NCBI GenBank assembly: GCA_027070385.1 | Contig: JALXDW010000031.1 | Location: forward strand, 1 to 9,065 | Source of the DNA: Chromatiales bacterium | GTDB lineage: Bacteria > Pseudomonadota > Gammaproteobacteria > UBA6429 > Thiohalophilaceae | Reading direction: 5' to 3' | Length of the DNA stretch: 9,065 bases | Shown here: positions 1-4,888 of the stretch, one piece after another | Numbering within the stretch: position 1 is the first letter of the stretch | Layout: each line of letters starts with the position of its first letter | Position numbers and translations under genes: made by a program | The notes under the pieces: generated by a model | What the model was told of the DNA's origin: nothing | The model's input: the letters and a program-made list of their open reading frames with translations, nothing else | Databases searched by the model: none

Positions 1-255
1 GTTTAATTTTTTTTTGCTGCCACAACCTACCAGCATAATGCGTTCTGCAGCAATACCCTGAGGGTTATCCAGTAGTTGGGTATGACCCACTTTGCCATCA
101 AAATCCCCTTTTTTTAGCAACTGGCTAATGCGCTGGTTGCACAGCGAGTCAATTATTTTTGCCGATGGGCTGAGCTGGCGTTTTTCATGGATGGCCACGA
201 TAAGGCAGGCTGATTTTTGCGATGTGGCTTGTGTGATTTTTACACGAATATCCAT
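1..255 (-). CDS. pepA: Leucyl aminopeptidase PepA, N-terminal part (cut by window edge)
   Basis: Reading the minus strand from the ATG at 255 gives an open frame of 85 codons that runs off the left edge. It begins MDIRVKITQATSQ and contains the pattern S-A-C-L-I-V-A-I, then LLKKGDFDGKVGHTQLL and AERIMLVGCG. This is the typical start of the N-terminal domain of PepA (family M17, about 500 residues), a cytoplasmic metallo-aminopeptidase that in E. coli also acts as a DNA-binding protein in Xer recombination and carAB control. The metal-binding catalytic domain lies outside the window, so activity cannot be judged. A good AAGGAG ribosome binding site sits six to seven bases before the start. Divergence from lptF is the arrangement known from many gammaproteobacteria and supports the call. 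Confidence 0.9.
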   Translation of the reverse strand, partial: MDIRVKITQATSQKSACLIVAIHEKRQLSPSAKIIDSLCNQRISQLLKKGDFDGKVGHTQLLDNPQGIAAERIMLVGCGSKKKLN

Positions 256-367
256 TATGACTCCTTAGTGTCTAATATTGCTGCTAGTAATGCGTGAACT
301 GGTGTATTATTAAGATTCTAATTTAATCTGATTTGCCTTTATTTTAAAGCATCAAATAATAAATATT
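256..367. promoter_or_regulatory. Divergent promoter region between pepA and lptF
   Basis: This AT-rich gap of 112 bases must hold the promoters of both pepA (minus) and lptF-lptG (plus). On the plus strand TATTAT at 305-310 could be a -10 element for lptF, but I see no good -35 at the right distance (TTGCTG at 278-283 is 21 bases away). A short inverted repeat, AGATT at 314-318 and AATCT at 326-330, lies just downstream. Exact promoters cannot be assigned by eye. Confidence 0.4.
261..266 (-). promoter_or_regulatory. Ribosome binding site of pepA
   Basis: On the minus strand the sequence is AAGGAG followed by TCATA and then the ATG at 255. This strong Shine-Dalgarno match fixes the pepA start. 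Confidence 0.8.
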
Positions 368-1465
368 GTGATTATAGACCGTTATTTAATAAAAGAAGTG
401 CTGACAACGTTATTGGCTGTTGCCGTCATACTGCTGATGATAGCCATCAGTGGGCAGTTAGCCAGTCTTTTTGCAAAAGTGGTCGAAGGTATATTAACGG
501 TTGATACACTGTTATCCATGCTTTGGCTAAAAATACTGGTAACATTGGTTTTTATTCTTCCATTGTCACTTTATCTGGGGATTTTGCTGGCCTTTAGTCG
601 TTTGTATAAAGACAGTGAAATGGTGGTGTTGACAGCCTGTGGCATGGGTAAATTCAGGGTCTTGCGTGCAGTATTGGGGCTGGCCGTTTTTATGGCAGTG
701 GTGCAGGCCGCTCTCACCCTGGTTATTGCTCCCTGGGCCGAAGTGCGTGCACAGCAGATTTATGCAGAAGTTGAAGCACAATCCGATGTGAAAGGGATTG
801 TCCCTGGGCGATTTAAGGAATTACAAGATGGGGTAGGGGTACTTTATGTGCAGGAAGCGAATAAAGAAAAAACCCGGATTAAAAACTTGTTTGTACAGCA
901 GTGGATCGACAGCAAGTTAACGGTGATTTCATCCGAAAGTGGACGGCAATATGTTGATAAGGAAACAGGCGACCGTTTTATTGTACTCAGTAATGGCAGC
1001 CGTTATGAAGGGCAGGCTGGCAAAGACAACTATGCCATTATAAAATTTGCCGAGCATGGTGTGCGAATAAAAGAACGGGATGTAGGCACCATTCGTTATA
1101 AACATAAATCAACACCCACCATTGACCTGCTTCATTCGGAGAACCTGGGGAATATTGCTGAATTGCAGTCACGTATTTCATCCGCTATTTTATGTATTGT
1201 CTTGACTCTATTGGCGGTGCCACTGAGTAAAACGTCTCCCCGGCAAGGACGTTATGCCAAACTGGCTATCGCATTGTTACTTTATATTACCTATACCAAT
1301 TTATTGAATGTTGCTCGAGCCTGGTTAACCAACGGTGAAATATCGCCATTGCTAGGTTTGTGGTGGGTGCATGTGGTTATGATTAGTATTGCTTTATTCA
1401 TGTTGTTCAAGCAAACCGGTTTTAAGCATTTATTTCAAAAGCAAGGTTCGGAGTATTCTTCATGA
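368..1465 (+). CDS. lptF: LPS export ABC transporter permease LptF
   Basis: LptF is one of the two inner-membrane subunits of LptB2FG, which extracts lipopolysaccharide from the inner membrane and passes it to the LptC/LptA bridge. The 365 residues match the E. coli length (366). Three hydrophobic segments are visible at about 12-35, 53-76 and 98-121, then a soluble periplasmic beta domain at about 125-265, then three more segments at about 270-288, 297-317 and 330-348, as in the YjgP/YjgQ family. The coupling-helix region has YKDSEMVVLTACG with Glu84 at the place of E. coli LptF Glu84, and the cytosolic motif SPRQGRY is at 290-296. The start is a GTG in a context lacking a clear Shine-Dalgarno sequence; it is chosen because the N-terminus MIIDRYLIKE lines up with E. 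coli MIIIRYLVRE. The end overlaps lptG by four bases (ATGA), implying coupled translation. Confidence 0.95.
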   Translation: MIIDRYLIKEVLTTLLAVAVILLMIAISGQLASLFAKVVEGILTVDTLLSMLWLKILVTLVFILPLSLYLGILLAFSRLYKDSEMVVLTACGMGKFRVLRAVLGLAVFMAVVQAALTLVIAPWAEVRAQQIYAEVEAQSDVKGIVPGRFKELQDGVGVLYVQEANKEKTRIKNLFVQQWIDSKLTVISSESGRQYVDKETGDRFIVLSNGSRYEGQAGKDNYAIIKFAEHGVRIKERDVGTIRYKHKSTPTIDLLHSENLGNIAELQSRISSAILCIVLTLLAVPLSKTSPRQGRYAKLAIALLLYITYTNLLNVARAWLTNGEISPLLGLWWVHVVMISIALFMLFKQTGFKHLFQKQGSEYSS

Positions 1466-2526
1466 AAATACTGGAGCAATACATTGGACGGACTGTTGCT
1501 ATGAGCGTTATTACGGTGATTATCGTTATCAGTTCTTTGTTTTTGCTTATCGGTTTTGCGGGTGAACTGGATAAGATCGGTTCCTCCGATTACACCTTGT
1601 TAATGGCTGTGAAATACACATTATTACTGTTACCCGATCGGATTTACGAACTTTTTCCATTGGCGACGCTATTGGGCTCTATTTTGGGGCTTGGTGCACT
1701 CGCGAATAGCAGTGAGTTGGTCGTGATCCGTACAGCCGGTGTGTCGGTTTACAGGATTGTCGCTGCGATTATGAAAACGGCAGTGGTACTGATGATCGTT
1801 GCTTTTATTGTGGGAGAAGTCATTGCTCCCCCTGCATTGCAGTATGCAAAACTGCAACAGGTTAAAGCTTTGTCAAAAGACATCAGTTTAAACACGCAAT
1901 ATGGACTGTGGGCAAGGGATGGTAATACTTATATTCATGTACAACGTGCAAATAATGAAGGTAAATTGTTTGATATCTATTTATATCGTTTAAGTGATAA
2001 GCATCAACTGGAACAGGTGTTACATGCCAAAACAGCGGATTATGATGGGGAGCACTGGCAGCTACAAGGCATTGAGAAAACCGATATCAGTTCTCAGCAA
2101 ATCAAGGTAACCCGCCTTGCTACAATGCAATGGAAAACCCTGCTGGATCCGGAGTTGGTCAGTATTGTAACGTTTGAACCGAACAAATTATCTATCTGGA
2201 AATTAAGCAGTTACATCCGTTACTTGAAAGACAACGGGCTTGAAACAGCACAGTATGAGTTGGCATTTTGGTCAAAAATAATCATGCCGTTCACGATTGC
2301 CGCAATGGTTTTACTGGCCATACCGTATGTGCTTGGTTCATTAAGACGAACCAGTGTTGGTCAACAGATTTTAATCGGTTTTTTGATTGGGTTAAGTTTT
2401 TTTATCGCCAATCGTTTGCTTGGACAGATGAGTATTGTTTATCATTTTCATCCGGCAGTTGGAGCGAGCCTGCCAACCTTGCTGGTTTTTGCGGGAACGT
2501 TCTTTTTGTTTCGCCGTAGAATCTGA
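1462..2526 (+). CDS. lptG: LPS export ABC transporter permease LptG
   Basis: LptG pairs with LptF to form the transmembrane cavity of the LptB2FG lipopolysaccharide extractor. The 354-residue product is close to E. coli LptG (360). Hydrophobic segments lie at about 13-33, 51-80 and 98-122, a periplasmic domain spans about 125-265, and three more segments are at about 270-292, 300-318 and 328-349. The coupling region ANSSELVVIRTAG carries Glu85, equivalent to E. coli Glu88. Other recognisable stretches are YIGRTV near the start, GLWARDGNTYIHV (148-160) and the WSKIIMPF start of the fourth segment at 270-277. By my alignment the site of E. coli Lys34 is Gly31 here, while a lysine is kept at 38; lysine is not universal there, so I draw no conclusion. 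The ATG sits inside the lptF stop (ATGA). Confidence 0.95.
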   Translation: MKILEQYIGRTVAMSVITVIIVISSLFLLIGFAGELDKIGSSDYTLLMAVKYTLLLLPDRIYELFPLATLLGSILGLGALANSSELVVIRTAGVSVYRIVAAIMKTAVVLMIVAFIVGEVIAPPALQYAKLQQVKALSKDISLNTQYGLWARDGNTYIHVQRANNEGKLFDIYLYRLSDKHQLEQVLHAKTADYDGEHWQLQGIEKTDISSQQIKVTRLATMQWKTLLDPELVSIVTFEPNKLSIWKLSSYIRYLKDNGLETAQYELAFWSKIIMPFTIAAMVLLAIPYVLGSLRRTSVGQQILIGFLIGLSFFIANRLLGQMSIVYHFHPAVGASLPTLLVFAGTFFLFRRRI

Positions 2527-2547
2527 AATTCTATATTCTGTTAGTGG

Positions 2548-3123
2548 TTATTGGCTGGGGTTGCTGTTTTTTGCAACCGTTAGAACCACTTTTGTTGCAC
2601 TAAACCGGTTGCGCCATGAGTTTTTTGTATGGCCACTCAGCAGTAATAGCAGCCCAATTCCCAAAACGACACCATCAGGTAATTTTGCCAAAGCATTCAA
2701 TAAAGGGTGTTTAATATTCGTCTGTTCAACAAGAGTAAAATAGCTGCCCGCGGCAATAAAAAGCCAGGCGGGTATACCGCTTAAAAAGCGTAATAGCGTA
2801 TTCCACAGACCAACCGCCTCACCGGTTTCACTGAGTAATTTTATTTTCCATGAACGCATTCCCAGTGTTTGCCCACCATGAGTCCAGAACCAGGCATAAA
2901 ATCCATACCAGACAAAAAAGATATAGGTTGTCATAAAGGGGTTACCCGGTTCGACCGGTTCACCGTGTGTTAAGGGGAGCGTTAGAGCGGACGCTACCAT
3001 AAAGACCGCAGCGAGTAGCCAGGCATCATAAAACAGTGCCAGCAGTTGGCGAACGGGGCCCGCCTGAATACTTTTACTGTTTATCGTAGGAGTCGAGACC
3101 CGGGCATTGTTTTTACTGTTCAT
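2548..3123 (-). CDS. RDD-family integral membrane protein
   Basis: The 191-residue product fits the RDD family, whose function is not established (transport roles have been suggested). Arg25 and Asp33 in the first hydrophobic helix (VRQLLALFYDAW) are the expected first two signature residues. Hydrophobic segments are at about 27-50, 64-81, 111-131 and 148-163. The conserved loop after the second one reads THGGQTLGMRSWKIKL (81-96), strongly typical of the family. Near the C-terminus the usual W-H-D-R-L-S-G-T pattern appears as SWRNRFSAT (169-177), so the position normally held by Asp is Asn172. The gene converges on lptG, a neighbourhood I have seen for RDD proteins in other gammaproteobacteria, and diverges from the DUF2173 cassette. 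No strong ribosome binding site precedes the ATG at 3123, but no better start exists before the conserved arginine. Confidence 0.85.
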   Translation of the reverse strand: MNSKNNARVSTPTINSKSIQAGPVRQLLALFYDAWLLAAVFMVASALTLPLTHGEPVEPGNPFMTTYIFFVWYGFYAWFWTHGGQTLGMRSWKIKLLSETGEAVGLWNTLLRFLSGIPAWLFIAAGSYFTLVEQTNIKHPLLNALAKLPDGVVLGIGLLLLLSGHTKNSWRNRFSATKVVLTVAKNSNPSQ

Positions 3124-3165
3124 TAGTTAATCATGATATTTCAATGCCAGGCTGTCAAATATTTT

Positions 3166-3175
3166 CACCCGGGTG
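3166..3175. repeat. Perfect 10-bp GC-rich palindrome in the RDD/DUF2173 divergent gap
   Basis: CACCCGGGTG is a perfect dyad in an otherwise AT-rich gap between divergent genes, about 40 bases upstream of the tentative promoter. A degenerate partner, CACCGGGTTG, follows at 3189-3198. Such a site could be an operator, but there is no direct evidence. Confidence 0.35.
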
Positions 3176-3204
3176 TTTACTCTTGATGCACCGGGTTGCA
3201 TTAT

Positions 3205-3233
3205 TTGTATAGCTGGTTTAAAACGGTTATATC
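3205..3233 (+). promoter_or_regulatory. Possible sigma70-type promoter of the DUF2173 cassette
   Basis: TTGTAT at 3205-3210 and TATATC at 3228-3233 are separated by 17 bases and lie just before the first small gene. The matches are modest (3/6 and 4/6), so this is a tentative call supported mainly by spacing and position. Confidence 0.3.
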
Positions 3234-3255
3234 TTTAGAACAGGTTAGAACATAT

Positions 3256-3612
3256 ATGAGTATTTATAGTGAACTGGCAAACTTGCCCGGTGTAATGGCA
3301 GCAGGGGAATATTCTTATCGTGGTGACCGTTACCATTTTGAAGGTCAAATGGAAGCCGAGCAGGCCCGGATGGCCTCTATCATGTGTCGGGCAACGACTT
3401 TGGCTACACATATGCAGGCCAATATGATGAAAGCACTTAATGCCGAATGTGGCTGTGCGCCAGCACAAGGCTGGATGGTACGAGGTGAACAATTTAGCGT
3501 TTGCGTTTACGGTAATATTTTCTGCTTTGTGGATAATAATCATGCATCCATTAACGATGTTATGCAGTTTTTAAAAGACAATGTGGGTGAACAATCGGGT
3601 GAGCTTGTTTAG
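3256..3612 (+). CDS. DUF2173-type small protein, first of three paralogues (Cys- and Met-rich)
   Basis: The 118-residue soluble protein shows the DUF2173 pattern: LANLPGVMAAGEYSYRGD at 7-24, a central helical part, a GW at 72-73, and a C-terminal strand-helix part with FCFVDNNHASINDVM (89-103). The molecular role of this family is unknown to me; its size and strand/helix pattern recall roadblock/LC7-like or profilin-like folds, which is inference. It has five cysteines (44, 65, 67, 83, 90), including a Cys-Gly-Cys at 65-67, and ten methionines. There is no signal peptide or membrane segment. A longer frame begins with TTG at 3196, but its extra 20 residues have no counterpart in the family, so the ATG at 3256 is preferred even though its Shine-Dalgarno (AGG at 3242-3244) is weak. 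It heads a three-gene unit; the next gene starts 33 bases on. Confidence 0.75.
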   Translation: MSIYSELANLPGVMAAGEYSYRGDRYHFEGQMEAEQARMASIMCRATTLATHMQANMMKALNAECGCAPAQGWMVRGEQFSVCVYGNIFCFVDNNHASINDVMQFLKDNVGEQSGELV

Positions 3613-3645
3613 CTTGTATTCCGGTTTTAATTGAGGATAGTAAAA

Positions 3646-3984
3646 ATGCCAAGTTTGGAATCATTAATTGAATTGAATGGCGTAGAAGCGGCATTTCAAT
3701 TTTCAGCCAAAGGTGAGTTAAGTGACTTTAAAGTCAGTGACGGCAGCGAACTAACGGAATCCGTATTGGATTTGCTCAGTCATTTGTGTGTCGCCAATGT
3801 TTCGATTGCTTCGATGCAGGCACGTGGCTGGGAAACCATGACCGGGATGAAGGGTTTTTACCCGATAAAAGGCTTTACCTTGGTCGGATTTGCCTGGACC
3901 GCGATTACCAATGATGACTTTGGAGTGGTCATGTCTAATGACAGTGTCGACTATGAAGCAGCCTATGCTGCATTGGCCCGTTAA
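3646..3984 (+). CDS. DUF2173-type small protein, second paralogue (most divergent)
   Basis: The 112-residue product begins MPSLESLIELNGVEAAFQFS, matching the L-x-x-L-x-G-V opening of its neighbours, and has the central W62 followed by MTGMKGFYPIKGFTLVG (65-81), which fits the usual DUF2173 pattern of S-G-M-x-W-x-P-x-x-G-W. It differs from the two flanking copies at the C-terminus: the D-N-N-x-A-S-x-N-x-V-M motif is replaced by SNDSVDYEAAYAAL (97-110), and it has only one cysteine (48). No signal peptide or membrane segment is seen. The ATG at 3646 is chosen over the upstream TTG at 3631 because GAGG at 3633-3636 lies nine bases before it, making the TTG part of the ribosome binding region. 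Function unknown; co-transcription with its neighbours is inferred from spacing. Confidence 0.75.
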   Translation: MPSLESLIELNGVEAAFQFSAKGELSDFKVSDGSELTESVLDLLSHLCVANVSIASMQARGWETMTGMKGFYPIKGFTLVGFAWTAITNDDFGVVMSNDSVDYEAAYAALAR

Positions 3985-4002
3985 GGATTCGAGGATAATG
4001 GC

Positions 4003-4335
4003 ATGATAAAACGAATGCTTGCACTGGATGGTGTACAGGTGGTTTGTCAATTCCGTGATGATGGCGAATTGGTTGAAGGCTACGGGATGATGGATGACCA
4101 GCAAATTGCCGGATTAGCCCGCTTTGCGCATGATTACAAGCGTATTGTGCAGGGGAACACCGACCAGTTGTCCATGTTTACCCAAATGAATGGCTGGACA
4201 CCCCCCGGTGGTTGGATAGTGCGCAGTGACAAAGTGGCGGTGGTGAGTGTCGCCAATATGGTGTGTTTGATTGATAATAATGAAGCATCACTCAATGAGG
4301 TGATGCGCGAAATGCATACATTGGCGCATTGGTAA
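4003..4335 (+). CDS. DUF2173-type small protein, third paralogue
   Basis: The 110-residue product opens MIKRMLALDGVQVVCQFRDDGELVEGYG, then a helical middle, FTQMNGWTPPGGWIVRSD (59-76) and MVCLIDNNEASLNEVMREM (86-104). The last stretch is shared with the first paralogue (D-N-N-x-A-S-x-N-x-V-M), and the FTQM..W.P..GW part matches the DUF2173 pattern closely. Two cysteines are present (15, 88). The start ATG at 4003 has GAGG at 3991-3994 with eight bases of spacing; the ATG at 3998 reads only ATG-GCA-TGA and is not a gene start for this frame. It lies 18 bases after the second paralogue and ends the cassette. No signal peptide or membrane segment is visible, so a cytoplasmic role is likely. Biochemical function is unknown. 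Confidence 0.75.
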   Translation: MIKRMLALDGVQVVCQFRDDGELVEGYGMMDDQQIAGLARFAHDYKRIVQGNTDQLSMFTQMNGWTPPGGWIVRSDKVAVVSVANMVCLIDNNEASLNEVMREMHTLAHW

Positions 4336-4342
4336 GTTGAAT

Positions 4343-4374
4343 AACATATAAGTATTTGTTTTTAATCTTTTTTT
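4343..4374 (+). terminator. Weak candidate terminator after the DUF2173 cassette
   Basis: An imperfect AT-rich hairpin (AACA at 4343-4346 pairing with TGTT at 4357-4360, with an inner 2-bp extension across a mismatch) is followed by a T-rich run that includes seven consecutive T at 4368-4374. The stem is too AT-rich to be convincing, but it is the only terminator-like signal soon after the last stop codon. Confidence 0.25.
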
Positions 4375-4591
4375 GTAAAACCTTGATGTGTCAGGTTGGT
4401 TATCTGAAGCGAAAAGATGCTTGCTATTAAAATCAGTTCAAAGTTGAAGAAGCCGCATGGGATGAGCTTAAAGCCGCGGCAAAAGTATACTATCAAAATG
4501 TTCATTACTGCTTTCTTCCGGTTATAAAAATCATTAACTCAATTTCTATTGCTGGAATTAAAGCAACATTTTGCCAAGTGATCGTGTTTTG

Positions 4592-4617
4592 TTTTATCAC
4601 TGGATAAAGTGATAAAA
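4592..4617. repeat. 10-bp inverted repeat with 6-base loop
   Basis: TTTTATCACT (4592-4601), loop GGATAA, AGTGATAAAA (4608-4617) form a perfect 10-bp inverted repeat. Neither strand has a T-run after the stem, so it does not look like an intrinsic terminator. A third half-site, AGTGAT, lies at 4577-4582 and could pair with 4596-4601 instead, giving two mutually exclusive hairpins or a cluster of operator half-sites. Confidence 0.5.
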
Positions 4618-4819
4618 AACCATTCTGTATTAATCAAGCGGTTCGGTAACTCACAGGGAATACGCGCTGGGCTTGCCTGAAAGTGTGCTTTACAGACCGT
4701 GCAAACAGGCTATTACATAAAGCAAGGCAGAAAAGGCGGTCGTTCTTTTTGCGAATGAATAGTTACAAATTCAAGCTGAAGCAATGCCGGTCATCCCCGT
4801 TTTTGTTGCTGTTTCCCAT

Positions 4820-4849
4820 CTGGCAGCCATACTCGCATTAGAGTATTAT
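4820..4849 (+). promoter_or_regulatory. Probable purL promoter with an inverted repeat over the -10
   Basis: CTGGCA at 4820-4825 (4/6 to TTGACA) and TATTAT at 4844-4849 (5/6 to TATAAT) are 18 bases apart and lie about 40 bases before the purL start. An inverted repeat, ATACTC at 4829-4834 and GAGTAT at 4841-4846 with loop GCATTA, overlaps the -10 and would be well placed for a repressor. It does not resemble the E. coli PurR box. Confidence 0.4.
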
Positions 4850-4888
4850 ACGCACTACTTTTAGCCTTCATTTTTCGAGAATTTACCC

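Larger units (their letters stand above)
4336..4888. other. 553-base intergenic stretch without a convincing gene
   Basis: I checked this stretch for coding frames, tRNA-like cloverleaves and insertion-sequence ends and found none I can support. Two short stop-to-stop frames exist, 4431-4607 (58 codons, no start codon) and one of about 63 codons ending near 4840, but neither has a start with a ribosome binding site or a recognisable family. What it does hold is the candidate terminator near 4343-4374, an AT-rich hairpin at 4592-4617 and the likely purL promoter near 4820-4849. It may contain decayed coding sequence or an unrecognised small RNA. Confidence 0.6.

Noticed and set aside
2559..2578. 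GGTTGC and GCAACC inverted repeat around a T-rich loop between the convergent lptG and RDD genes
   Set aside because: The T-run is in the loop rather than after the stem, and the repeat lies inside the RDD coding region, so it is not a convincing terminator for either gene.
3196..3255. TTG-initiated 20-residue N-terminal extension of the first DUF2173 protein
   Set aside because: It overlaps the tentative promoter, has no ribosome binding site and no counterpart in the two neighbouring paralogues, whose homology begins right at the ATG at 3256.
3998..4006. Minimal two-codon frame ATG-GCA-TGA overlapping the start of the third DUF2173 gene
   Set aside because: It could in principle couple translation, but it is short enough to occur by chance, and the GAGG ribosome binding site is properly spaced for the ATG at 4003 instead.
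4431..4607. 58-codon frame reading NQFKVEEAAWDELKAAAK at its start, suggestive of a helical protein fragment
   Set aside because: It has no start codon or ribosome binding site, follows a stop directly, and its second half is AT-driven hydrophobic sequence. At best it is a gene remnant, which I cannot support.
4645..4840. About 63-codon basic frame (with RANRLLHKARQKRRS) upstream of purL
   Set aside because: It has no upstream start codon with a ribosome binding site, no recognised family, and runs into the putative purL promoter.
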